Of a stretch of DNA of 64,000 nt, positions 24,318 to 32,382 are shown one piece after another. Source of the DNA: Gemmatimonadota bacterium (GTDB taxonomy: Bacteria; Gemmatimonadota; Gemmatimonadetes; Gemmatimonadales; Gemmatimonadaceae); the NCBI GenBank assembly GCA_020161135.1, contig JAIUOB010000003.1, forward strand, positions 620,001-684,000. The letters are read 5' to 3'. The position numbers and the translations under genes are program-made. The stretch's first letter is position 1, and every line of letters begins with the position of its first letter. The notes under the pieces were generated by a model. The model did not search any database and was not told the DNA's origin. It was given only the letters and a program-made list of their open reading frames with translations.

Positions 24318-24782
24318 TTACTGCCCTCCCGACTTCAGGATCCGATCGGACTCGACGAGCGATTCCGTACCCGGCGCCTGTTCGGTGATGAGCGCGGCCA
24401 CGCGCACACCGCCGCGCGACAGCGTCCCGAGCGCATCGACCACCTTGAGGTACTGAAGGTCCTTGTGGGCCTTCACGTACATGATGTAGTCCTCGCGCTC
24501 CTTGCCGTAGATGTCACGCACGAGGGTTTCGAGATCCTCGTTGCGGACGGGCTTCTTGTTCAGGTAGTACCGTCCCTGATCGTCGATGCCGAGCACCTGA
24601 TCACCATCTTCTTCCGGGTGGGGCTTGAGGTTCTGCCCTTCCGGTGGGACCGCCGTGAACCCCGCGTTGATCTGCGGGATCGTGATCATGAAGATGATGA
24701 GGAGCACCAGCATCACGTCGATCATGGGAGTGACGTTCGGCTCGGCCTTGACGCCGCTGCCGCCGCCTACACTCATGCCCAT
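24318..24782 (-). CDS. exbD: ExbD/TolR-family biopolymer transport protein (copy 1)
   Basis: A 154-residue ExbD homologue. The N-terminus is Gly-rich, then comes PNVTPMIDVMLVLLIIFMIT with the key Asp22 in the membrane helix. The periplasmic part is longer than in its neighbour, with a charged insert (PHPEEDGDQVLGIDDQGRYYLN) and REDYIMYVKAHKDLQYLKVVDALGT. Having two divergent ExbD proteins next to one ExbB is common in Bacteroidetes-like and Gemmatimonadota Ton systems. The gene is preceded by a 79-bp gap after exbB that contains a strong hairpin (24818-24837), possibly tuning the subunit ratio. Confidence 0.93.
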   Translation of the reverse strand: MGMSVGGGSGVKAEPNVTPMIDVMLVLLIIFMITIPQINAGFTAVPPEGQNLKPHPEEDGDQVLGIDDQGRYYLNKKPVRNEDLETLVRDIYGKEREDYIMYVKAHKDLQYLKVVDALGTLSRGGVRVAALITEQAPGTESLVESDRILKSGGQ

Positions 24783-24817
24783 GGTGCTTCTCCGTGGTTA
24801 GGGACCGTCGGCCGGCG

Positions 24818-24837
24818 CGGCGCCCGTGTGGGCGCCG
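24818..24837. other. Hairpin between exbB and exbD
   Basis: A perfect 8-bp inverted repeat (CGGCGCCC with complement) with a 4-nt GTGT loop in the exbB-exbD gap. There is no T run. In polycistronic Ton messages such hairpins can act as RNA-stability or partial-termination elements that raise ExbB over ExbD; here that is inferred. Confidence 0.4.
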
Positions 24838-24861
24838 ACCGGCGAACCGACGGAGACTGGC

Positions 24862-25593
24862 TTACTGCGAGATCGACTGGCCGCCGGCCGTGTTGAACTC
24901 GCGCGTGAAGCGCGAACGACCGAACTCACCCGAGACACCCTTGATGAGGTAGTCGATCATTTCCTTCGACGTGTACGTCATCTCGGCCGTGAGGTTGTCA
25001 ATCTTCGTCTGGAAGAAGTTGAACGCCCACACCGCAGGAATGGCGACACCGATACCGATGGCCGTCGTGATGAGCGCCTCGGCGACACCGGCCGCGATGG
25101 CGGAGATACCGCCCGCACCCGACGTGGCCATGCCCGTGAACGAGTTGACGATACCCATCGTGGTGCCGAGGAGACCGACGAACGGCGCCGTGGCACCGAC
25201 CGTCGCGAGGATGCCGAGACCACGCTTCAGGTCGACGACCGTCATGAGCATCTCACGCTCGACCGCACGCTCGGCCGAGTTGATGTCGGCCACCGTGACC
25301 GAGCCATCCTGGATCAGCGGACGGATTTCCGAGAGCGCGCCACCGAGGACGCGGGCGACGTGCGACTTCTTGTAGCCTTCGGCGAGCTTGATGGCCTCGT
25401 TGAGGTTGTCCTCCTCGAGGAACTGCGAGAACTCCGGGGCGAACTTACGCGTCTCGGCCTGCGCCTTGCGCATCGCCCACCACTTCTGGATGAGCACCGT
25501 GAACGAGAAGGCGGACATGCCAAGCAGCGTGAACACGATGCCCTTGGCAAACCAGCCCATCGACTCGTACAGCTCCATCAGCGACATGTTCAT
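24862..25593 (-). CDS. exbB: ExbB/TolQ/MotA-family proton channel protein
   Basis: A 243-residue inner-membrane protein with three helices: about residues 15-37 (GIVFTLLGMSAFSFTVLIQKWW), 126-150 and 165-190. The family signature spans the second and third helices: LGILATVGATAPFVGLLGTTMGIVNSFTGM followed by GISAIAAGVAEALITTAIGIGVAIPAVWAFNFF. This is the ExbB/TolQ pattern. It supplies the pentameric stator that drives TonB together with ExbD. It lies 33 bp after tonB and ahead of both exbD genes in the same transcript. ATG 25593. Confidence 0.95.
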   Translation of the reverse strand: MNMSLMELYESMGWFAKGIVFTLLGMSAFSFTVLIQKWWAMRKAQAETRKFAPEFSQFLEEDNLNEAIKLAEGYKKSHVARVLGGALSEIRPLIQDGSVTVADINSAERAVEREMLMTVVDLKRGLGILATVGATAPFVGLLGTTMGIVNSFTGMATSGAGGISAIAAGVAEALITTAIGIGVAIPAVWAFNFFQTKIDNLTAEMTYTSKEMIDYLIKGVSGEFGRSRFTREFNTAGGQSISQ

Positions 25594-25626
25594 GAAACGG
25601 GTCTCCGCGAAACGGGGGGTGGGGGC

Positions 25627-26346
25627 TCAGCGATTGAGCGAGAACTGGAACGGCTGCTGCACGAGCTGCTTCACCTTCCTGCCACCCACTTCTGCGGGGA
25701 GGAAGCGCATGCGCTGGAGCGCATTCTTGACCGCGGTGGTGAAGAGATCGTTGTCCGACTTGAGCGCCTTGAACGTCGACATGTCCGCGCGGCCCGTGGT
25801 GTCGACCACGAACTGCGCGAGGACCGTGCCTTCGATGCCCGCGCTGCGGAGCATGTCCGGGTAGGCCGGGCCCTGCGATCCGGGTGCCATGACGACCGGC
25901 TTCTCGACCTGGAAGTCGTAGAACGGCTGGTCGTTGTTCTGCACCACGGGGCCCTTGCCACCTTCGACACCCTTCGCGATACCGCCGGCAACGCCCTTAC
26001 CCGAGAAGTCGGCCTCGTCGGTCACCTTCTTCGACAGGTCGATTTCCGGGATGACGTTCGGGATTTCGATGGGTGCCGACAGCACCTGGAATCCCTTCGG
26101 CGGCGGGGGCGCAGCGACCACATCGGGCGGTGGCGGCGGCTTCTCCGGCTCGGGTGGCTTGGGCTCGTCCTTCTTGACTTCGACGAAGTCGACCTTCTCC
26201 TCCTTCGGCTTCTCGTTGACGATGCCGGCGTTCTTCGTCACGATCACCAGCGCCACCACAACAGCCGAGTGGAGAAGGATGGACATGAGCCCACCGCCAG
26301 CGCGCTTCTGCTTCTTGGCCTGAGACTCGATCAGGTTGTTGAACAT
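25627..26346 (-). CDS. tonB: Energy transducer TonB (first copy)
   Basis: A 239-residue TonB. The N-terminal cytoplasmic tail is basic (SQAKKQKRAGGG), the helix at about 20-38 contains SILLHSAVVVALVIV with the SxxxH motif, and the periplasmic spacer is rich in KPKEE and PPPP. The C-terminal domain (EGTVLAQFVVDTTGRADMSTFKALK...ALQRMRFLPAEV) is complete. It is the first gene of the minus-strand tonB-exbB-exbD-exbD operon and has a good promoter at 26414-26441. The second tonB downstream has a different spacer, so the two may serve different receptors. Confidence 0.93.
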   Translation of the reverse strand: MFNNLIESQAKKQKRAGGGLMSILLHSAVVVALVIVTKNAGIVNEKPKEEKVDFVEVKKDEPKPPEPEKPPPPPDVVAAPPPPKGFQVLSAPIEIPNVIPEIDLSKKVTDEADFSGKGVAGGIAKGVEGGKGPVVQNNDQPFYDFQVEKPVVMAPGSQGPAYPDMLRSAGIEGTVLAQFVVDTTGRADMSTFKALKSDNDLFTTAVKNALQRMRFLPAEVGGRKVKQLVQQPFQFSLNR

Positions 26347-26413
26347 CTCGCTGGTCCGGGGTACGGGCTGTACGCGCAGCCCCCGGGCAGGGTGCCCGTG
26401 AGCTGACCACGCG

Positions 26414-26441
26414 ATTCTACGCCCCGGACATGAGCCAGCAA
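26414..26441 (-). promoter_or_regulatory. Candidate promoter of the tonB-exbB-exbD operon
   Basis: On the minus strand, TTGCTG (26441-26436) and TAGAAT (26419-26414, five of six matches to TATAAT) are 16 bp apart. The -10 box is 67 bp upstream of the tonB ATG. The position between the upstream kinase gene and tonB fits an operon promoter. Confidence 0.45.
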
Positions 26442-26463
26442 TGGAGGGAAGATTAGGTTCTGA

Positions 26464-27990
26464 TTAATCCGCCGCGAGCAGTCCGGACGGCTCGGACTCT
26501 GAAGTCCCATTCACTATGGACTCGTATTCGCCGGTCATGCCCGATCCCGGGTGCCCGGCCAGGGGCAGCGTGACCGTGAACGTGCTCCCCCGCCCCAGGC
26601 GCGACTGCACCTCGAGGGTGCCGCCATGGGCCTGCGCGATCCAATGCGAAATCGCGAGCCCCAGCCCGAAGCCCCCCCGCTCGGAGGCACGCGACCGCAC
26701 CCGGTCGGCCCGCCAGAACCGCTCGAAGACAAAGGGGAGGTCGGCCGCCGCGATGCCGATACCGGTGTCCCGCACGGCAAAGCGCGCCACGGCCTCCTCG
26801 CGCACCAGCGACAACTCGACCGTGCCGCCGCGCGGCGTGTACTTGATCGCGTTGGTAACAAGGTTGAGGAACAGCTGCCGCAGGCGCGTCGCGTCGCCCA
26901 GGACCTCGGCATTGTCGAGCTGCGACGCCTCGATGGTGAGCCCGGCGTCCTCGCCCAGCAGGCGCGCCGTTTCGGTGACCTCGCGGGTGAGCGGCGCCAA
27001 CTCGATCGGCTCGCGGAACACCTCGAAGCGCCCCTCGTCGGCGCGCGCCAGCGTGAGCAGCGAGTCGACGAGGTCGGCCATGCGCGTCACCTGCTGCAGC
27101 GCCTCCTCCAAGGCCTCGGCCCGCTCCTGCTCGTGCGGCACCGGGGACATGGCGCGTTCGAGGTCGGCGCGCATGACGGCGAGGGGCGTCTTGAGCTCGT
27201 GGCTGGCGTCGGCGGTGAAGCGGCGCAGCGCCCCGAACGAGGTCTCGAGGCGCTCGATGAACGCGTTGAGCGTGGCGGACAGGCGCGCGAGTTCATCGCC
27301 CGCCGCGCCGATCGCCAGGCGGCGATGCAACGACCGGCCGTCGGTGATGGCCTCGACCTGGTCGATGATGCGATCGATCGGGCGGAAGGCGCGACCGGCA
27401 ATGACGTACGCGAAGGGCGCCGACATGGCGAGCAGGAACGGCGTGACGATGAGCATCGTGCCCACCAGCTCCCGCGGCGTGAAGCTGATGTCGCGGGTGC
27501 TCATCGCCGCGTAGACGCGGTAGTTGTCCTTGTCCGAGAGGGGCACGACCCGCGTGGCGAGCATGACCTCGTCGACCCGCATGACCACGCGCCGTACGCT
27601 GCGATCGGGCGCGGCCTCCCGGGCCGCCGCGCTGAAGGCGTCGCGATCGCTGGCCGAGAGGACGCGCACGGGCCCCGACGCATAGAGGTCGTACCCGGTG
27701 CTGTCCTGCACCAGCACGTAGCCCTCGAGCAGCGAGAGAAAGGCGCTCATGCGCAGACTCACCGAGCGCGCCGCCAGGGGGTCGAACTGCGCCACCACCG
27801 GCTCGGTCCCGGTGCGCCGCGCGAGGTTGACGGCACGCACGACCTTGTCGGCCTCGACCTGCACGCGATCCTCGAGCTCGCGGAACAGGATTTCGCGCCG
27901 CACCGTGAGCAGGATGAGCGAAAAGATCAGCAGCGTCCCGAGGAACGCAGCCGTCCATGCCGTGGTGAGCCGTGCGCGGATCGAGGACAC
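26464..27990 (-). CDS. Membrane sensor histidine kinase with HAMP domain
   Basis: A 508-residue sensor kinase, partner of the OmpR-type regulator just upstream. The first membrane helix is at about residues 9-29, an extracytoplasmic sensor domain spans about 30-175, and the second helix is at about 180-203, followed by HAMP. The HisKA box FTADASHELKTPLAVMRADLE has phospho-acceptor His264. The ATPase domain has the N box (LFLNLVTNAIKYTP), G1 (RDTGIGI) and G2 (GGFGLGLAIS). The start is GTG 27990, 9 bp after the regulator stop. The order regulator-then-kinase with an 'ELKTP' H-box resembles the CusS/QseC-like class. The stimulus is unknown. Confidence 0.92.
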   Translation of the reverse strand: MSSIRARLTTAWTAAFLGTLLIFSLILLTVRREILFRELEDRVQVEADKVVRAVNLARRTGTEPVVAQFDPLAARSVSLRMSAFLSLLEGYVLVQDSTGYDLYASGPVRVLSASDRDAFSAAAREAAPDRSVRRVVMRVDEVMLATRVVPLSDKDNYRVYAAMSTRDISFTPRELVGTMLIVTPFLLAMSAPFAYVIAGRAFRPIDRIIDQVEAITDGRSLHRRLAIGAAGDELARLSATLNAFIERLETSFGALRRFTADASHELKTPLAVMRADLERAMSPVPHEQERAEALEEALQQVTRMADLVDSLLTLARADEGRFEVFREPIELAPLTREVTETARLLGEDAGLTIEASQLDNAEVLGDATRLRQLFLNLVTNAIKYTPRGGTVELSLVREEAVARFAVRDTGIGIAAADLPFVFERFWRADRVRSRASERGGFGLGLAISHWIAQAHGGTLEVQSRLGRGSTFTVTLPLAGHPGSGMTGEYESIVNGTSESEPSGLLAAD

Positions 27991-27999
27991 GGGCCAGGA

Positions 28000-28668
28000 C
28001 TACGCGCGAATCATATAGCCGACGCCCCGGACCGTCGTGATGAGCTTCTTCTCGTGCCGCGCGTCGATCTTCTTGCGCAAGTGGTTGATGACCACGTCGA
28101 CGATGTTGGTGCCCGGATCGAAGTGATACCCCCACGCATACTCGGTGATGAGCGTGCGGCTCATCACGCGCCCGGCGTGACGCATGAGGTACTCCAGCAC
28201 CGCGAACTCCTTGGGTGTGAGCTCGATGAGCTCCTCGGCACGGCGCACCTCGCGCGTCCCCTGGTCGAGCTCGAGATCGCCCACCTTGAGCATCGGCGAC
28301 GCCAGGGCCCGTGGGCGGCGCAGCAGCGCCTCGGCGCGCGCCAGCAGCTCCTCGAAGGCAAACGGCTTGGTGACGTAGTCGTCCGCACCGGCGCGCAACG
28401 TCTCCACCTTCGCATCCACCGCGTCCTGCGCCGTGAGCACCAGCACCGGCCGCTCGAAGCCGCGCGCCCGCAGCGTGCGCAGCACGTCGAGTCCGTTGCG
28501 CCCGGGGAGCCGCATGTCGAGGACGATGAGGTCGTACGGTTGCGCCAGCGCGAGGCGTTCCCCTTCGAGCCCGTTGGCCACCAGGTCGGTGTGCCAGCGC
28601 TGCTCCTCGAGCCCGCGTCGCACGAACTCGCCGACAGTGGGATCGTCTTCGATGACCAGGATCTTCAT
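28000..28668 (-). CDS. OmpR/PhoB-family response regulator
   Basis: A 222-residue two-domain transcription factor. Receiver domain at 1-118: acidic pair Glu7-Asp8-Asp9, phosphorylation site Asp51 (LIVLDMRLPG), Thr in VLTAQD, and Lys in TKPFAFEELLARAEALLRR. Winged-helix DNA-binding domain at about 128-220: IELTPKEFAVLEYLMRHAGRV, then TNIVDVVINHLRKKID and TVRGVGYMI. The ATG 28668 overlaps the stop of the upstream NtrC-like regulator by 4 bp (ATGA), and the kinase follows 9 bp later. This close packing of two regulators and two kinases suggests cross-talk or a phosphorelay. Confidence 0.95.
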   Translation of the reverse strand: MKILVIEDDPTVGEFVRRGLEEQRWHTDLVANGLEGERLALAQPYDLIVLDMRLPGRNGLDVLRTLRARGFERPVLVLTAQDAVDAKVETLRAGADDYVTKPFAFEELLARAEALLRRPRALASPMLKVGDLELDQGTREVRRAEELIELTPKEFAVLEYLMRHAGRVMSRTLITEYAWGYHFDPGTNIVDVVINHLRKKIDARHEKKLITTVRGVGYMIRA

Positions 28669-30068
28669 GACGGAGTCCGTGCCTGCTCCGCGAACGCCCC
28701 GCGCCCGGACGGGCGGCGAAAGCCGTACTCGCGAATCTTGCGGTAGAGGGTCTTGGGAGAGATACCGAGCAACTCGGCGGCGCGCCCCTGGTGCCAGTGC
28801 GCCTGTTCCAGCACCGCGGCGATGTGCCGGCGCTCGAGGTCGGCGAGACTGGTGCGTGGGTCGATCGGCGCCGGCGCGGAGGCCGTGCCGATCGTGAGTG
28901 CGGCGGCATCGAGTACCCCGGCGCGCGTGCGCGCGTGCGCGGCGTCGAGCACGTCCACGAGTTCTCGTACGTTGCCCGGCCAGCGGTGCGCTTCCAGCAC
29001 GGCCAGCGCGTCATCACCCAGGCGGACGTCGGACGCCTGTCGCGCGAGGTGCGCCCGCGCGATCGGTCCGATGTCGATCGCACGCGCACGCAGCGGCGGC
29101 AGTTCCACATCCACCGCCCGCAGGCGGGCCAGCAGCGCCGGCGGCACGGCGAACTCGCGCGTCAACACGTCGGCGCTGTGCACCGACGCCGCGACGACGC
29201 GTGCGGTGAGCGCGACCGGCTGCCGCCCGCCCAAACGCCGCACCAGCCCCGACTCCAGCACGCCGGCGAGCCACGCGGCGGCCTGGGGATCGAGCGCGGC
29301 CACTTCCGGGATGTACAGAGTGCCGCCGGCTGCAGCGTCGAGCGCGCCGCTGGCCCCCGCGTCCGTGCGCGCACGGCCTCCCTCCTGCCCCGCCAGGGTG
29401 GCGGCGGTGGGTCGCGTGAGCTCGACGAAGGGGCCCGGCCGGTCACCGGGCGCCTGCACCCTCTGGGCGTGCAGCCACCGCGCGAGCGCGCGACGCCCGC
29501 TCCCGCGTTCGCCGGTGATGAACACGGGTGACGCACCGGTCGCAACGGGCGCGAGCGCGTCGAGCACCGCCTTGAGTGGCGCGAAGGCGGTGATGAACGA
29601 CGCGTCCTCGTGCGCCGCCGCCACGTCGACGCGACGCTGCAGGCGCGCCACGCGCTGCACCAGGAGGCGCTTCTCCCAGGCGCGCCGGATGCGCGCATCG
29701 ATCTCCGCCATGCGATACGGCTTGCTCAGCACGTCGTACGCGCCCAGACCGAGCGCCGCGAGCGTCGTCTCGACCGTGCCGTTGCCGGTGATGACGAGGA
29801 TCTCCGGCGGCGTCGACTCTTCCCGCGCGCGGCGAAGCACCTCGAGGCCATCGAGCTCCGGCATCACCACGTCGAGCAATGCCACGTCGAAGGGTTCACG
29901 CTGCAGCGCCTCGAGCGCGGCCAACCCATCGCGCACCAGCGTCACGTCGTGTCCGCGCGACTGCAGGTACTGCTGCAGCACGTAGCCGAGATGCGGCTCG
30001 TCGTCGGCGAGGAGGACGCGCACGCCCGTCGACGCGCGCTCGACGCCGTCGGTCATCGGGGTGGTCAT
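28665..30068 (-). CDS. NtrC-like response regulator with degenerate AAA+ domain and Fis HTH
   Basis: A 467-residue regulator. Receiver domain at about 15-130 with Asp66 (VALLDVVMPELDG) and SKPYRMAEIDARI. The central region at about 165-380 has the AAA+ shape but weak motifs: Walker A is GERGSGRR, no GAFTGA loop is visible, and AGGTLYIPEVAALDP replaces the usual GGTLFLDEI. So sigma-54 activation is doubtful. The C-terminal Fis HTH (ERRHIAAVLEQAHWHQGRAAELLGISPKTLYRKI) is intact at about 410-445. The ATG 30068 overlaps the PAS kinase stop (ATGA). The pair resembles NtrB/NtrC and is fused head-to-tail with an OmpR/kinase pair. Confidence 0.9.
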   Translation of the reverse strand: MTTPMTDGVERASTGVRVLLADDEPHLGYVLQQYLQSRGHDVTLVRDGLAALEALQREPFDVALLDVVMPELDGLEVLRRAREESTPPEILVITGNGTVETTLAALGLGAYDVLSKPYRMAEIDARIRRAWEKRLLVQRVARLQRRVDVAAAHEDASFITAFAPLKAVLDALAPVATGASPVFITGERGSGRRALARWLHAQRVQAPGDRPGPFVELTRPTAATLAGQEGGRARTDAGASGALDAAAGGTLYIPEVAALDPQAAAWLAGVLESGLVRRLGGRQPVALTARVVAASVHSADVLTREFAVPPALLARLRAVDVELPPLRARAIDIGPIARAHLARQASDVRLGDDALAVLEAHRWPGNVRELVDVLDAAHARTRAGVLDAAALTIGTASAPAPIDPRTSLADLERRHIAAVLEQAHWHQGRAAELLGISPKTLYRKIREYGFRRPSGRGAFAEQARTPS

Positions 30069-31552
30069 GCGGACTCCGCCTGCGCGGCGCCCGGGGCCGC
30101 CGTGGGGAGGGCGACACGAAAGGTCGCGCCCTCACCGTCCGGCGATGAGAGCTCGAGCGCACCACCGTGCTCGTTCACGATGCCGTAGCAGATCGCGAGG
30201 CCCAAGCCGGTCCCCTGCCCCGGCGGCTTGGTCGTGAAGAAGGGCTCGAACACCTTGGCCTGCAGTGCCCGCGGCACGCCGGGCCCCTCGTCGGCCACCT
30301 CGAGATGCGCGCGCCCCACCCCACCGTTGGCTGCCTCCTGCGTGCGCAGCAGCACCCGCTTGCCCTCGGGCGTGGCGTCGATGGCGTTCATCGCGAGCGC
30401 GATGACCACCTGCACGAGCTGGTCCATGTCTCCGTACACGAGCAGCGGCGCCTCGGCCAGCGCAGTCTCGAGCCGGATGCGTCGACGCCGCGGGTGATGC
30501 TCCAGCAGGAAGGCCGCGCGGCGCACGACATCGGAGAGATCGAGCAGGGCCCGCCCCGCACTCTGTGGTCGCGCGAAGTCGAGCAGGCCGTTCACGATCT
30601 TCTTGCACCGCTGCACTTCGAGGTCGATGATGCCGAGCAGCTCGCGCGACGGCACGACCTCGCCGCCCGGTGGCGCCATCGACTCGGCGCAGGCGGCGAT
30701 GGTCGCGAGCGGATTGTTCAGCTCGTGCATGACGCCGGCCGCGAGCTGCCCGAGCGCAGCGAGCTTTTCGGTGCGAGCCGACCGATCGAACGCCGCGCGC
30801 ACGTCGGTGATGTCCTCCCCCAGCGTGATGACGTGCGTGACCTCGTCACCACCGACGCGCATGGGGATCTTCGAAATGCGGAAGGTGCGCGGCTCACCGA
30901 AGGCGTCGCTCTCCATCTGGAACTGCTGCAGCCGCCCGGTCGCGAACACCTCGTCGAACTCGGCCCGGATCCGGTCGGCCGGCTGCCGTGAGAGCACGTC
31001 GAAGATGGGGCGACCGAGCGCCTCGCCGCGGGAGACGCCTTGCGCGCCGGTCTCCCGCTTGTGGTTCCACGCCTGGATCCGATAGGCACGATCGACGACG
31101 TAGAGGCCGATCGGGAGCGAATCGATGACCGTCTCCATGAACGCCCGCTGCGCCGCCACTTCACGCACTCGCGCGGTGAGCGCGGCCTCCAGCGCCTGGC
31201 GGTGCGCGTCGCGCGTGCAGAGAACAGCGAGCAGCCGCGCCGCGCCATTCACCATCGCGACGTCGTCGGCCGAGCGGGCGTCGCCTTCCGGCCCGCCTCC
31301 AATGACGAGGGTTGCGATCCACGCGCCCGCGGCTTCACAGCGGTGCTCCGAGATGATCGCAGGCTCATGGTCCGCCGGGGCGCCCCATCGATGGATGGCG
31401 TCGCCGTAGACGGGTCGCAACTCGACCCACGACGCCCGCAGCGCCTTACCGATGCCTGCAAGCAGGGTCGTCAGCCCCGAGGTGTCGTCGGGGGCATCGG
31501 CGAGCCTGGCGATGAGGGAGGCGAGACGATCGCCGGATGCCGGTTGGGGCAC
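30065..31552 (-). CDS. NtrB-like PAS sensor histidine kinase, soluble
   Basis: A 495-residue histidine kinase without membrane helices. Residues about 10-150 form a poorly conserved GAF-like region. A short coiled coil follows, then a PAS domain at about 160-260 (DSLPIGLYVVDRAYRIQAWN) with the PAC end VTHVITLGEDITDVRAA. The HisKA box AAGVMHELNNPLATI has His276, as in NtrB. The ATPase domain includes AMNAIDATPEGK, DEGPGVP and GTGLGLAICYGIVNEHGG. I start it at GTG 31552, where family-like sequence begins; a longer frame up to 31723 would add a segment unlike any kinase. No clear Shine-Dalgarno is visible. It is the first gene of a four-gene signalling operon. Confidence 0.9.
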   Translation of the reverse strand: MPQPASGDRLASLIARLADAPDDTSGLTTLLAGIGKALRASWVELRPVYGDAIHRWGAPADHEPAIISEHRCEAAGAWIATLVIGGGPEGDARSADDVAMVNGAARLLAVLCTRDAHRQALEAALTARVREVAAQRAFMETVIDSLPIGLYVVDRAYRIQAWNHKRETGAQGVSRGEALGRPIFDVLSRQPADRIRAEFDEVFATGRLQQFQMESDAFGEPRTFRISKIPMRVGGDEVTHVITLGEDITDVRAAFDRSARTEKLAALGQLAAGVMHELNNPLATIAACAESMAPPGGEVVPSRELLGIIDLEVQRCKKIVNGLLDFARPQSAGRALLDLSDVVRRAAFLLEHHPRRRRIRLETALAEAPLLVYGDMDQLVQVVIALAMNAIDATPEGKRVLLRTQEAANGGVGRAHLEVADEGPGVPRALQAKVFEPFFTTKPPGQGTGLGLAICYGIVNEHGGALELSSPDGEGATFRVALPTAAPGAAQAESA

Positions 31553-31826
31553 AGTGCGTTTCGAGTGGGTGGAGTGGGAAGGTAGTGGTGTCGCAGCGGT
31601 TCGGGCAACATGACCGACGACGCACACCGGCAAGCCCTTTCGGCAGTACTGTGCCCATATGACAGCATGAGGTCGAATCTGTTCGGCCGCGTTGACCGCC
31701 GCGAGCGGGCATGACGGCTGCACGAGTACCCCGTCGAGCGCGGTGAGATACCGCCGGCGGTCGACACCCTGCGGCCGCTCTCATGTCCAGATGCAGCGCC
31801 ACGACACACCTAGAGAGGACCCGACG

Positions 31827-32261
31827 ATGACCATTCGTGCGTTTCCGATTTCGGCAGCCCTCCCCGCCATGTCCTTCCGCCGCGAGATGGACCGCTTCTT
31901 CGATGACGTCCTGACGCCGCGCGCTGCCGTGTGGCAGCCGGCGGCCGAGGCGCGCGAGGACGCCACCGGCTTCACCGTGGCGCTGGATGTCCCCGGTGTC
32001 TCCCCGGATTCGCTCGAAGTCGTGGCCGAGGACGGCGTGCTCACGGTGCGTGGCAGCCGTGCCGACCGGGAGCTGGCCGAGGGGGAGAAGGCGCTGTTCC
32101 GTGAGGGCGCGCGCGGGGGCTTCAGCCGGCAGTTCCGGCTTCCCAAGAGCGCCGACCTCCAGGCCGTGAGTGCGCAGTATGCGCACGGGGTGCTGACGGT
32201 GCGGGTGGCGAAGCTGACGCCGGCCCAGCCGAAGCGGGTGCCGGTGGAAGTGCAGCAGTAA
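31827..32261 (+). CDS. Small heat-shock protein (Hsp20/alpha-crystallin family)
   Basis: A 144-residue ATP-independent chaperone that binds unfolding proteins in the cytoplasm. The alpha-crystallin domain spans about residues 40-130: FTVALDVPGVSPDSLEVVAEDGVLTVRGSR, REGARGGFSRQFRLPKSAD and YAHGVLTVRVAK with the GVLT signature. The C-terminus ends with a short RVPVEVQQ tail rather than a clear IxI motif. The Shine-Dalgarno AGAGAGGA precedes ATG 31827 by about 7 bp. Upstream (about 31655-31661) the sequence GCCCATAT resembles a sigma-32 -10 box (CCCCATnT), though no convincing -35 partner is seen. A terminator follows at 32313-32349. Confidence 0.93.
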   Translation: MTIRAFPISAALPAMSFRREMDRFFDDVLTPRAAVWQPAAEAREDATGFTVALDVPGVSPDSLEVVAEDGVLTVRGSRADRELAEGEKALFREGARGGFSRQFRLPKSADLQAVSAQYAHGVLTVRVAKLTPAQPKRVPVEVQQ

Positions 32262-32312
32262 CCGCTAGGCCGCCGGCAGGCGACGGGCATCGCTCCGTGG
32301 CTCGGGAAATGC

Positions 32313-32349
32313 CAACGGGGCGTCTCGCGCAAAGCGAGGCGCCCCGTTG
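32313..32349. terminator. Bidirectional terminator between hsp20 and peroxiredoxin genes
   Basis: A 16-bp stem (CAACGGGGCGTCTCGC against GCGAGGCGCCCCGTTG, one G-T pair) with a 5-nt loop, placed between two convergent genes. It may serve both strands. The T content next to the stem is low. Confidence 0.6.
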
Positions 32350-32382
32350 TGCTGCCGGGTGGTGCGTGTGGAGAACGGACCG

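Noticed and set aside
31553..31723. N-terminal extension of the PAS kinase to ATG 31723
   Set aside because: The extra residues resemble no kinase region and would fill the whole divergent promoter area of hsp20.
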